From a virus: DNA of 20,914 nt. A model generated the notes under the pieces. That model had not been told where the DNA came from and searched no databases. It saw nothing but the letters and a program-made list of their open reading frames with translations. The position numbers were made by a program, and so were the translations under genes. Within the stretch, counting starts at the first letter, position 1; the number at the start of each line of letters is the position of its first letter. This document shows, one piece after another, positions 14,952-20,713 of this stretch. Location of the stretch: positions 1 through 20,914 of IMG/VR virus record IMGVR_UViG_3300029309_000414, one strand, 5' to 3'.

Positions 14952-15168
14952 TACTTCGTCTTCTTTTGTCGTTTACACCGACTAAATAAAAAACTTTTGA
15001 ACCATCCGGAACATACTTAGTTCCTATTGCGTTGGCCGTCAAGGCCCTAGCATCTCTTTGAGAGTTGCAAGTCCATAGAAAACACTCTGTTTTCTTTTGT
15101 TTCCCTTTGACCTTAGAGATTCCGCGTTGATTAAACGGAACAGGAACGGTTACAAGATATTGTTTCAT
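14893..15168 (-). CDS. Small basic hypothetical protein
   Basis: A 91-residue basic protein. It opens with a beta-strand MKQYLVTVPVPF, has KVKGKQKKTECFLWTC and SQRDARALTANAIG, reading as a small alpha/beta domain, and ends in a Lys/Arg-rich helix (SIKTILKSVRRN). I cannot name the family. An A/T-rich leader precedes its ATG, 11 bp after the previous stop. Confidence 0.55.
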   Translation of the reverse strand: MKQYLVTVPVPFNQRGISKVKGKQKKTECFLWTCNSQRDARALTANAIGTKYVPDGSKVFYLVGVNDKRRRSNGPSLFSSIKTILKSVRRN

Positions 15169-15179
15169 AATAAATAAAA

Positions 15180-15482
15180 TTAAAGTCCGTTATGGACTGC
15201 GTTAATAAAAATAGTTGCGTTTGTTTCCTCTTCATTGGAAATCGAGTCGGCATAGTCACGAGCCTCAGTATAAACTTTGCTATCTGCATTTCTCACATGA
15301 TCAAGAAAATTATTAAACCATTCTAGATGCCGGTTAGTTTTTTCCCTTTCATCTCTGAGCGCATTGACACAATGAGTCAGGAACTCTATCGTTTCATGGG
15401 GATCAAAGTTTACATTAAAAGAACCCACTACCTTGAGTGGGTCTCTTGTTTGTCCGTTGTGTTTAAATGTTTCCCTCGCCAT
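15180..15482 (-). CDS. Hypothetical helical protein
   Basis: A 100-residue, mostly helical protein (ETIEFLTHCVNALRDERE, LEWFNNFLDHVRNADSK, ARDYADSISNEEE) with no membrane segment. Unrecognised. Its ATG overlaps the 3' end of the preceding 200-residue gene by 20 bp, so the two are probably coupled. Confidence 0.6.
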   Translation of the reverse strand: MARETFKHNGQTRDPLKVVGSFNVNFDPHETIEFLTHCVNALRDEREKTNRHLEWFNNFLDHVRNADSKVYTEARDYADSISNEEETNATIFINAVHNGL

Positions 15483-16065
15483 TGTCCAAATGTTTTATAA
15501 AATTAATTACGGCATCGTAAACATCATGTATTTGAGCAAAGCAAATTACATCTGCTATCTGTTCTCGGTAGTCATTACCTATATACTCTTCGTTTGTAGT
15601 TATAGCCCGAACTACAGGCATTAACCAATTCCAACACGAACTCCATTGCTCTTCAGTATCTAAATCGCTATGGCTTATGGTATAATGATCATCATCGGTG
15701 TCGATTAACCAATTACAATCATCGTCTGAGTCATACATCATGAAGTTGGCTATCATGTCAGCCTCCGATTGCCCATCATCATAAACTACTACATTTTTAT
15801 CCTTACCCTTATATTGATACAGGATTGAATTATTGATGCTTTCTGCTCGTTCTATGGCATCGGGTAGGTTAAGAAAGAATTTTTCCTCAATGGAAAATGG
15901 ACTCTTTACACTATAGCATGACGACTCACTTAGTTCTTCAGGAATACCATTGTGTTCAATCCAATTGGTGGCCCTTGCTTTGTTGCACCTATGGTCGCTT
16001 TTTAGGTAACTTATTGCGTTGGACTCCTCTAAGAAGTCCGCTCCGCTTTTAGAAATAAAACTCAT
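15463..16065 (-). CDS. Strongly acidic hypothetical protein
   Basis: A 200-residue protein whose middle is unusually acidic (YDDGQSEAD, YDSDDDCNW, DTDDDHYTISHSDLDTEEQW) and rich in aromatics (WSSCWNWLMP). No known family comes to mind. High negative charge and an early-gene position are shared with DNA-mimic anti-restriction proteins, but this is only an analogy. The start at 16065 overlaps the preceding stop (ATGA). It is the largest product of the early small-gene block together with the 199-residue protein at 18955-19554. Confidence 0.65.
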   Translation of the reverse strand: MSFISKSGADFLEESNAISYLKSDHRCNKARATNWIEHNGIPEELSESSCYSVKSPFSIEEKFFLNLPDAIERAESINNSILYQYKGKDKNVVVYDDGQSEADMIANFMMYDSDDDCNWLIDTDDDHYTISHSDLDTEEQWSSCWNWLMPVVRAITTNEEYIGNDYREQIADVICFAQIHDVYDAVINFIKHLDNGEGNI

Positions 16066-16301
16066 GACGATGCTCGGTTTATACCTTCATATATATCAAT
16101 CAAGCCTTCCATATAGTCCTGATCTTTTTCGAGGTCATAAAGTTTATGGTATTTAGCCTCCATACAATTTTCAAAGTATGTGCCTCTCCCACATCCATCA
16201 TTCCAAATTGTGACGTTAGGGATGTTTGTTTTGCATTCGTATCCGAGTCCTCTGCGGGTTTCGAAATACCTTACTGAAGTTACTTTTAAATTTTCTTTCA
16301 T
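16062..16301 (-). CDS. Hypothetical protein with conserved-type early leader
   Basis: A 79-residue protein with KVTSVRYFETRRGLGYEC and VTIWNDGCGRGTYF, suggesting a small beta-sheet domain, then an acidic helical tail (LEKDQDYMEGLIDIYEG). It resembles small proteins I have seen in phage genomes but I cannot name it. Its ATG is preceded by the TAATCTCTAA-type motif at 16306-16322. Confidence 0.6.
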   Translation of the reverse strand: MKENLKVTSVRYFETRRGLGYECKTNIPNVTIWNDGCGRGTYFENCMEAKYHKLYDLEKDQDYMEGLIDIYEGINRASS

Positions 16302-16305
16302 TGTT

Positions 16306-16322
16306 TTATTGATTAGAGATTA
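16306..16322 (-). promoter_or_regulatory. Pre-start leader motif, copy 1 (TAATCTCTAATCAATAA)
   Basis: This 17-mer differs by two bases from the motif at 19761-19777 and 20235-20251 and sits 4 bases before an ATG. The short, fixed distance to the start suggests a translation-initiation role rather than a promoter. Confidence 0.5.
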
Positions 16323-16336
16323 TTATATTATTAAAG

Positions 16337-16600
16337 TTAAGAATTATATTTATTAATTGCAAATTCCGGATGTTTTTTCCGGAGGTCGCGTATAGCCTCG
16401 CGTAGTTCGGCCATTCTTTGCCGGTATTCCCTAGTCTTCACTTGTTTAAGTTTAGTTTTAGATATGCAATAAATTTTATTGCCATCTACATAGGTATCCC
16501 CATTGATTAATCGGTGCATTAAAGATTCATGCTTTAGTTCAAACTCCTCTACCGAAATATTATTGTTGAGGTCGTTTGCTGAAATTGAGTAAATTTTCAT
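16337..16600 (-). CDS. Small hypothetical protein with basic helical C-terminus
   Basis: An 87-residue protein: a beta/alpha N-terminus (MKIYSISANDLN) with a GDTYVDGNKIYCISK strand pair, then a long basic helix (TREYRQRMAELREAIRDLRK). Unrecognised. It has its own short A/T-rich leader, 18 bp after the previous small membrane gene. Confidence 0.6.
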   Translation of the reverse strand: MKIYSISANDLNNNISVEEFELKHESLMHRLINGDTYVDGNKIYCISKTKLKQVKTREYRQRMAELREAIRDLRKKHPEFAINKYNS

Positions 16601-16618
16601 CGTGAATTGATATTATTA

Positions 16619-16744
16619 TTAATAAAAAAAAAGTTTATATGTCCCATAGATTGCCAACCAATAGGCAAGGAGGGTAGTAAGTAGGCCAATGATTCCAATA
16701 ATCATTGTTGCCACCTTACCATAATGTTCCGGATGTTTTTTCAT
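16619..16744 (-). CDS. 41-residue single-pass membrane protein
   Basis: A short gene: ATG 16744 overlaps the preceding stop exactly as ATGA, and the frame runs 41 codons to TAA at 16619. The product starts with a basic, His-containing head (MKKHPEHYGK) and then has one long hydrophobic segment (residues 11-35, IIGIIGLLTTLLAYWLAIYG) ending KLFFY. Coupling, the clean membrane helix and the tight fit in the gap make it very likely real. Possible roles include membrane signalling, superinfection exclusion or a holin-like function; none is shown. Confidence 0.7.
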   Translation of the reverse strand: MKKHPEHYGKVATMIIGIIGLLTTLLAYWLAIYGTYKLFFY

Positions 16745-17073
16745 TCCCTCATGGCTTTAACATATTCGTAATGCTCTACAAGAAATTTTTCTTTGTACTT
16801 AGGATCAGTCATTGCCAATGCAAGTTCTCTGATCCAATCTTTATGCGTGAATAAACAGTTGTCGCGGTCAACTTCGTACATATACGTCAGCATCTCTTCA
16901 AAATCATTAGTCATCGGTATGGAGTTAGTCCGCATTGTTTCCTCAATACCATTAAGATCATATGATGGGTGGCAGTCATTACAGAAAATGTCAAAATCAT
17001 TTTCATTAACATCTCTCATTGTCCCATATTCTTGGACGACTCCACAATTGTAACAAATATCGTATCCTTTCAT
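16741..17073 (-). CDS. Hypothetical protein with N-terminal CxxC/CxxC zinc-binding motif
   Basis: A 110-residue protein with CYNC at 7-10 and CNDC at 31-34, a four-Cys zinc-ribbon or treble-clef-like knuckle with a 20-residue spacer, followed by an acidic helical domain (EEMLTYMYEVDRDN, WIRELALAMTDPKYKEKF). Such knuckles bind nucleic acids or proteins. Starts by ATGA overlap at 17073. No family name assigned. Confidence 0.65.
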   Translation of the reverse strand: MKGYDICYNCGVVQEYGTMRDVNENDFDIFCNDCHPSYDLNGIEETMRTNSIPMTNDFEEMLTYMYEVDRDNCLFTHKDWIRELALAMTDPKYKEKFLVEHYEYVKAMRE

Positions 17074-17414
17074 AACCCTAAGTGATATTTAAGTGTGCGT
17101 GTTGCCATCTCATCCTGATACATTTCTCTCGCTTGATCTTCAATTGATGCCATCGTGTACGGCTCAACATAACCTTCGGAGCAGTAATGTCCCATCATTA
17201 CCAAGTCGCCATTCTCTTCGTCTATGTATGTCACGTCATAAGAACAATTCTTACAATCGGTATTGCTATACGCATCCTCTACCCTGTCAAGCAGTTCATT
17301 AAAGTAGTCCTGAGCCTCTTCGGTATAACTCTCGCCCTCATGGGCATTATCTCCGAATTTTCGGTCGACATACTCGCCAACCGCATCTATGATTTCAATT
17401 TCTCTATCTGTCAT
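17070..17414 (-). CDS. Acidic hypothetical protein with Cys/His cluster
   Basis: A 114-residue acidic protein: an N-terminal helical part (MTDREIEIIDAVGEYVDRKF) and a central DCKNCSYD (Cys54, Cys57) with MGHYCSEG (His76, Cys78) 18-20 residues later, a possible CxxC...HxC metal site. The C-terminal helix is amphipathic. Immediately upstream of, and coupled (ATGA) to, another Cys-cluster protein, so the two may act together. Unrecognised. Confidence 0.6.
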   Translation of the reverse strand: MTDREIEIIDAVGEYVDRKFGDNAHEGESYTEEAQDYFNELLDRVEDAYSNTDCKNCSYDVTYIDEENGDLVMMGHYCSEGYVEPYTMASIEDQAREMYQDEMATRTLKYHLGL

Positions 17415-17469
17415 GATTTTTATTCTTTAATAAATTAAAATTTCCGTTTCATGCTCTTGCAATCTTCAG

Positions 17470-17486
17470 TCAAGGTCACACCTTGA
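17470..17486. repeat. Short perfect inverted repeat in a 115-bp gap
   Basis: TCAAGGT-CAC-ACCTTGA is a 7-bp perfect inverted repeat with a 3-nt centre in the gap 17415-17529. It could be an operator-like palindrome or a small RNA hairpin; there is no U tract. It falls inside a 27-codon open stretch with no start codon at its head. Confidence 0.45.
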
Positions 17487-17529
17487 TACGGAGGCAGTTT
17501 AATATCATGCTTAGGATAATTCTATTTAC

Positions 17530-17892
17530 TTACATTTCCGCTTCAAATCTTAGACAGTATTCATCGGGATTGTTGTCAAACCAATCCTTGATTTTCTTAC
17601 CTAGTCCATAGTCCGCCCATTCCGACATATCATGTTCAGTAATTCCGGCATCCTTTAAATCGGAGTGGCTATACATTTGTCTTCCTTCCATGAAATCATC
17701 GACTTTTTTTACTGATCCACTTGCAAGTATACCCTCTAGTTCTTTTTTAATTTTAGAGTAATCCTCTCGATCCACTATGTATTGAGTATAGGCCCACTCC
17801 TCTTCGACCGCTCCAAATCTTACCCCAGCATCCGACGCTTGAACTCCAAATACAAACTTTCCTTCTATATCGCCACTATAATATCGTCCCAT
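17530..17892 (-). CDS. Conserved-type phage hypothetical protein
   Basis: A 120-residue acidic protein beginning MGRYYSGDIEGKFVFGVQAS. This opening (MGRYY.GDIEGKF.F.VQ.S) I recall from small proteins of aquatic phages with no assigned function. The rest is helical (YSKIKKELEGILAS, LKDAGITEHDMSEWADYG) and the C-terminus NPDEYCLRFEAEM is strand-like. Its leader contains four ATTAA repeats (17900-17917) and the diverged hairpin repeat C. Confidence 0.65.
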   Translation of the reverse strand: MGRYYSGDIEGKFVFGVQASDAGVRFGAVEEEWAYTQYIVDREDYSKIKKELEGILASGSVKKVDDFMEGRQMYSHSDLKDAGITEHDMSEWADYGLGKKIKDWFDNNPDEYCLRFEAEM

Positions 17893-17899
17893 AACTATT

Positions 17900-17917
17900 T
17901 AATTTAATTTAATTTAA
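17900..17917. repeat. ATTAA tandem repeat before a start codon
   Basis: On the minus strand ATTAAATTAAATTAAATTAAAT lies 8 bases before ATG 17892. A/T-rich leaders replace Shine-Dalgarno sites in Bacteroidota, so it is likely a translation enhancer; it could also vary in copy number by slippage. Confidence 0.5.
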
Positions 17918-17939
17918 TGCCCGACTTCATTGCCTTGCA

Positions 17940-17976
17940 CCCCAAAACCCCGATGCGTTTAAACATCGAGGCAAGG
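17940..17976 (-). repeat. Intergenic hairpin repeat, copy C (diverged)
   Basis: On the minus strand CCTCGATG-TTTAAACG-CATCGGGG forms an 8-bp stem (one G-U) with an 8-nt loop, preceded by CCTTG and followed by TTTTGGGG. It aligns with copies A and B in the flanks (CC-TTG-CC before the stem, GGGTTTTGG after) while the inner stem has changed on both arms, keeping the pairing. CCTTGC/GCAAGG may add an outer pairing. Confidence 0.5.
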
Positions 17977-18002
17977 GAAACCTAACAAACAACTTTTTTA
18001 TA

Positions 18003-18281
18003 TCATTTAATCTTACCGCTATTTAACTTGGATAAAAAGTCTTTATCGTCACCGAACTTAGATAAAAAGTCCTTAATAGTTTTTTCATATTCCTGTTCCC
18101 AACAGATCGCCAAATGTTTCACTTCCCTGTGGTCTAGCATTAAGGTCATGCCATTGGTTAACACGAATACAGATCCGCCGGAATGTCGCGCCGGTATCTT
18201 GTGCATCTTCAAATACTTAACGGCTTTTACCGATTGATTATTTGATTTACGTTCATTGTATGTACTACTAAACTTTTTCAT
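18003..18281 (-). CDS. Small basic protein with duplicated C-terminal segment
   Basis: A 92-residue basic protein. The core KAVKYLKMHKIPARHSGGSVFVLTNG resembles a small hairpin-type RNA/DNA-binding or toxin-like fold (helix, then GGS strand, then strand with a His), but I cannot assign it. Near the C-terminus DFLSKFGDD is followed by KDFLSKLN, from a 30-bp duplication at DNA level. Starts by ATGA overlap at 18281. Confidence 0.6.
   Translation of the reverse strand: MKKFSSTYNERKSNNQSVKAVKYLKMHKIPARHSGGSVFVLTNGMTLMLDHREVKHLAICWEQEYEKTIKDFLSKFGDDKDFLSKLNSGKIK
18025..18075. repeat. 30-bp period tandem duplication within a gene
   Basis: Two 21-base units (18025-18045 and 18055-18075), both containing GATAAAAAGTC, differ at two positions and are offset by 30 bp. 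They encode the repeated DFLSK segment of the 92-residue protein, so the duplication is in frame. Confidence 0.7.
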
Positions 18282-18517
18282 ACCTTATTGAAGTTTACAT
18301 TCGTTACGATTGGATAGTAATCAATGACTCTAAATTTATGCATATCCTGATTCTTTAGGTCGTCATAAATACCCTTTTTCTTATAGGAAATTATTTCATC
18401 TTCATCTTTAAAATAAAAGAATATATAATCATCGTCATCTGTTTCCTTGTTAGTAGTCACAATAACATCCTCATAATTTAAGTTATCGTTCCATTGTATC
18501 GTTGCCCTGTATTCCAT
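18278..18517 (-). CDS. Small acidic hypothetical protein
   Basis: A 79-residue protein of predicted beta strands (YRATIQWNDNLNYEDVIVTT, DYIFFYFKDEDEIISYKKKG, KFRVIDYYPIVTNV) and strongly acidic middle. Unrecognised. Starts two bases after the previous stop and is coupled (ATGA) to the next gene. Confidence 0.6.
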   Translation of the reverse strand: MEYRATIQWNDNLNYEDVIVTTNKETDDDDYIFFYFKDEDEIISYKKKGIYDDLKNQDMHKFRVIDYYPIVTNVNFNKV

Positions 18518-18519
18518 GA

Positions 18520-18951
18520 TTAATACCTTTCAAATGAGTAATCGCCATCGTAAACCTCAAGTTCCCCATTGATCTCAATCCAATATGCTTCGCTGATGTC
18601 ATAATTGCATTCCCAACATTCAGGGTAGAAATACCCCAACATTTCATATTTTTCATATAAGAATTCGTCTTGATCATCGTATGGATCTTCATCGTATCCT
18701 TTCCGCATTTCGACATCCATAACGTCCGCTTTAACTTTAAAATCGTCCGCAGTTTTTTTATTTACATACGCATGAATCCCCTTTTTGTCTATGTCCCTTA
18801 GATGATTCATCAAATCGTCAAAGTCTTTTATACAAAATGAGTAATGATCTATGCCTACTGAATAGCCTTCATTCATACCTTTCCCTGTGATTTCGCACTT
18901 CCTATGCCATATTGTTGCATCCTTTGGCGAATTGTAATTATTGTATCCCAT
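18520..18951 (-). CDS. Hypothetical protein with 'C-x-x-TGKGMNEGY' motif
   Basis: A 143-residue acidic protein. HRKCEITGKGMNEGYSVG (about 16-33) resembles a motif I have seen at the start of small phage and environmental Bacteroidota proteins of unknown function. A middle part (DLMNHLRDIDKKGI) is helical, and the C-terminal region has a second Cys pair (PECWECNYD) and many acidic residues (GYDEDPYDDQDEFLYE). The Cys residues might bind metal. It begins 3 bases after the stop of the upstream 199-residue gene. Confidence 0.65.
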   Translation of the reverse strand: MGYNNYNSPKDATIWHRKCEITGKGMNEGYSVGIDHYSFCIKDFDDLMNHLRDIDKKGIHAYVNKKTADDFKVKADVMDVEMRKGYDEDPYDDQDEFLYEKYEMLGYFYPECWECNYDISEAYWIEINGELEVYDGDYSFERY

Positions 18952-18954
18952 GAT

Positions 18955-19554
18955 TTAATTATTATTAATTGATTTGTTTCTAACTATACCCCAAACGATC
19001 GCCTGAAATTCGTAGCCCTTTAGACCTACTTCATGCGCGCATTTTAAGGTAATATCTTCAATGACCTTGTACCGGTATGGAGTCAGTCCGCTTTCAATGG
19101 TCTGTCCAAAACCGGCACGCAAATGCCATACGTCAATCGTTATTTTGCTATCGTCTAGTTCAGCGATATTCTTAACGAAGGAATACGTTTTTGGCGATGC
19201 GTTATCAATTGTGCGAGTCCCTCGCGCTATCTCAAAGGCCTTTATCTTATTGTTGTTGAAGGTGCATACCTTCACATCGTCCGGAGTTTTGCCATCGTTT
19301 ACGGCTTCCAATACGTTACGCGTATCGATTATGTTGCGCTCCCATTTATTGCGTGGACTCAGCGCACTTAATGCGTGGGCAACTGACTGCGAATTAAAAT
19401 CTAATTCTTTGCCTATATGAGCGCAAATATCATGCGCGCGGGGATACCATGCGAGTCCTTCCTCTACGTCCTTAGATGTCCGCATATTATATGCATTCAT
19501 TAAGTTTGTTTTGATCTTGCGCCGGTAATATGGTGTTAAATTAGGTAACTTCAT
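18955..19554 (-). CDS. Conserved phage protein with HhH-glycosylase-like features
   Basis: A 199-residue protein. GLAWYPRAHDICAHIG (33-48), HALSALSPRNKWERNI (60-75), PKTYSFVKNI (121-130), ITIDVWHLRAGFG (138-150) and YEFQAIVWGIVRN (181-193) form the pattern of a protein family I have seen in many actinobacterial and other phages (W-Y-x-x-A, then SP/AxxxWxxN, then ID.H, then Q-A-x-x-W). The layout is loosely like helix-hairpin-helix DNA glycosylases, with the invariant Asp141/His144 pair, but I cannot confirm the fold or activity and do not recall a reliable family name. It looks more GC-rich than its neighbours (many GCGC words), suggesting a different origin. It lies in the early operon. Confidence 0.65.
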   Translation of the reverse strand: MKLPNLTPYYRRKIKTNLMNAYNMRTSKDVEEGLAWYPRAHDICAHIGKELDFNSQSVAHALSALSPRNKWERNIIDTRNVLEAVNDGKTPDDVKVCTFNNNKIKAFEIARGTRTIDNASPKTYSFVKNIAELDDSKITIDVWHLRAGFGQTIESGLTPYRYKVIEDITLKCAHEVGLKGYEFQAIVWGIVRNKSINNN

Positions 19555-19558
19555 GATA

Positions 19559-19756
19559 TTAATATTTAATGTATCTAGTGGAAGTCGTGATCTTAAATTT
19601 GGATAAGTACTTTCGTACTTCCTTCATTGTGTCGAAATGTTTCGAAACGACTTTTTTCTCATTGTCTAGGTGCATTACTTCGTAGTATGGGTTTTCGTCC
19701 CATTCTACATCTGTAACGTATCCAATGGTTGGATGAGATATAAAATTTGCTTTCAT
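19559..19756 (-). CDS. Small hypothetical protein
   Basis: A 65-residue protein with a beta-strand-rich start (MKANFISHPTIGYVTDVEWD, ENPYYEVMHLDNEKKVV) and a basic helical end (EVRKYLSKFKITTSTRYIKY). Unrecognised. The 17-base pre-start motif lies 4 bases before its ATG, and hairpin repeat B with its micro-ORF lies upstream. Confidence 0.6.
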   Translation of the reverse strand: MKANFISHPTIGYVTDVEWDENPYYEVMHLDNEKKVVSKHFDTMKEVRKYLSKFKITTSTRYIKY

Positions 19757-19760
19757 GTCT

Positions 19761-19777
19761 TTATTTGTTAGAGATTA
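19761..19777 (-). promoter_or_regulatory. Pre-start leader motif, copy 2 (TAATCTCTAACAAATAA)
   Basis: Identical over 17 bases to the copy at 20235-20251, placed 4 bases before ATG 19756. Both copies follow a hairpin repeat, so hairpin and motif form one leader unit. Confidence 0.6.
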
Positions 19778-19787
19778 ATTAAGTTTT

Positions 19788-19826
19788 CTACCACCAAAAC
19801 CCGACCACTATCTCAAGGTCAGGCAT
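19788..19826 (-). other. 12-codon micro-ORF inside hairpin repeat B
   Basis: ATG at 19826 opens a frame MPDLEIVVGFWW ending in TAG at 19788. The same frame in repeat A reads PDLEIVVGFRWYK after a TTG. PDLEIVVGF is identical and the only change in its codons is synonymous (CCT/CCC). It could be a leader peptide, a mini-protein, or a by-product of the conserved RNA. Confidence 0.35.
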
Positions 19827-19828
19827 GG
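19789..19828 (-). repeat. Intergenic hairpin repeat, copy B
   Basis: 40-base unit, 37 of 40 bases identical to copy A (20256-20295). Minus strand: CCTGACC-TTGAGATAGT-GGTCGGG, a 7-bp stem with one G-U pair and a 10-nt loop, then TTTTGGTGGTA. In a 178-bp gap (19757-19934) that otherwise holds only two AAAACGAATA repeats 36 bp apart (19850-19859, 19886-19895). Confidence 0.8.
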
Positions 19829-19934
19829 GGTAAAGTTTAACGGCTTTACAAAACGAATATGTAATAGTAAAAAAACCGCTCAAATAAAACGAATACAATT
19901 ACTCGTTGGGTAAATAGTTTTAGGCTGAAGTTTC

Positions 19935-20225
19935 TCATGACCATTTCAAATCTTTAAAGTCTTGATCCCAATTATCGCAAAGGATGTAATCGGTATTATA
20001 TTCCGACGATCTCGCGACCGGATTGAATCCAAGTTCAATTAATATATTCAATGCCTGTTGATGAATATTGCCAACCTCACAAGAATAAGATTGTGTGATG
20101 CTCATTGGCTTACCATCTCGAAAGCGTTTTGCTTCCGTTATTTTAATCTTTGACTGCCTAAAACTTGTCGGGCCGATGTACTTTACAGAGAACTTTCGTA
20201 AAGGTCGTAATTCGTGAATTTCCAT
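19935..20225 (-). CDS. Hypothetical protein
   Basis: A 96-residue protein: basic beta-rich N-terminus (FSVKYIGPTSFRQSKIKI), then ITQSYSCEVGNIHQQALNIL and a possible small-domain C-terminus (LGFNPVARSSEYNTDYILC). The SFRQSKIKI and ALNIL...GF patterns recall small phage proteins seen before, without a known function. The pre-start motif lies 9 bases before its ATG, after hairpin repeat A. Confidence 0.6.
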   Translation of the reverse strand: MEIHELRPLRKFSVKYIGPTSFRQSKIKITEAKRFRDGKPMSITQSYSCEVGNIHQQALNILIELGFNPVARSSEYNTDYILCDNWDQDFKDLKWS

Positions 20226-20234
20226 AGTTATAAT

Positions 20235-20251
20235 TTATTTGTTAGAGATTA
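20235..20251 (-). promoter_or_regulatory. Pre-start leader motif, copy 3 (TAATCTCTAACAAATAA)
   Basis: Second exact copy of the 17-mer, 9 bases before ATG 20225. A variant with a 4-base insertion (CTCTAACCAAACAAATAA) precedes ATG 20713 at about 20717-20734. Confidence 0.6.
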
Positions 20252-20255
20252 TTTG

Positions 20256-20295
20256 TACCACCGAAACCCGACCACTATCTCAAGGTCGGGCAAGG
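20256..20295 (-). repeat. Intergenic hairpin repeat, copy A
   Basis: Minus strand: CCTTG, then CCCGACC-TTGAGATAGT-GGTCGGG (7 perfect pairs, 10-nt loop), then TTTCGGTGGTA. Fills the 86-bp gap 20226-20311 together with the pre-start motif. A reading frame from TTG (20293) runs 14 codons to TAA at 20249. Confidence 0.8.
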
Positions 20296-20311
20296 CGGAT
20301 AAATAAATTAA

Positions 20312-20713
20312 TTATCCATAAACCGGATCGAAAAACTTTTCAACTTGGTTAATAGTTCGTAGGGCCTTATGTAGTTGGCGCGATGCGTATAAATTTTGCG
20401 TGCATAGGTTTGCAATCTCAACAATTTTTGAATCGTTAGCCGGCATTTTATCCTCGACATAATCTAAAAACGATTGTATTTTATAAGAGTGGTCTTCCGC
20501 CATCTGTATATCGTTACCCATCACGTAAAATTTAAGCCGAAAATTTGCCAACTCTTCAACACAATTTTCAATTACTTCCTCAAGCGTAATTTCATCGCCG
20601 GACTTTTTATCAAAGTGCATTTTGTGCATTGCTCGTTCATATCTATGATGATCCAAAGGCCTAACTCCGGCCCTTAGTTTATTATGCGGGTTATTTGAAA
20701 GTCTTATCTTCAT
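20312..20713 (-). CDS. First early gene: helical hypothetical protein
   Basis: A 133-residue, mostly helical protein with a basic N-terminus (MKIRLSNNPHNKLRAG, HHRYERAMHKMHFDKKSG) and amphipathic helices (EEVIENCVEELANFRLKF, KIQSFLDYVEDK, LYASRQLHKALRTINQ). No family recognised. It is the promoter-proximal gene of the leftward block, read from the strong promoter at 20771-20801 with a leader of about 50 bases ending in a variant pre-start motif. Confidence 0.65.
   Translation of the reverse strand: MKIRLSNNPHNKLRAGVRPLDHHRYERAMHKMHFDKKSGDEITLEEVIENCVEELANFRLKFYVMGNDIQMAEDHSYKIQSFLDYVEDKMPANDSKIVEIANLCTQNLYASRQLHKALRTINQVEKFFDPVYG

Noticed and set aside
18483-18716. 77-codon minus frame spanning the end of the 143-residue gene
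   Set aside because: It overlaps the better-supported 143-residue gene along most of its length and lacks a coupled start.
19850-19895. Two AAAACGAATA direct repeats as a promoter or operator
   Set aside because: Only ten bases long in AT-rich DNA, with no TAnnTTTG element nearby; kept as a note under repeat B.
17940-20295. CRISPR-like array formed by the intergenic repeats
   Set aside because: The copies are far apart, separated by genes rather than by equal spacers, and have leader-like positions.
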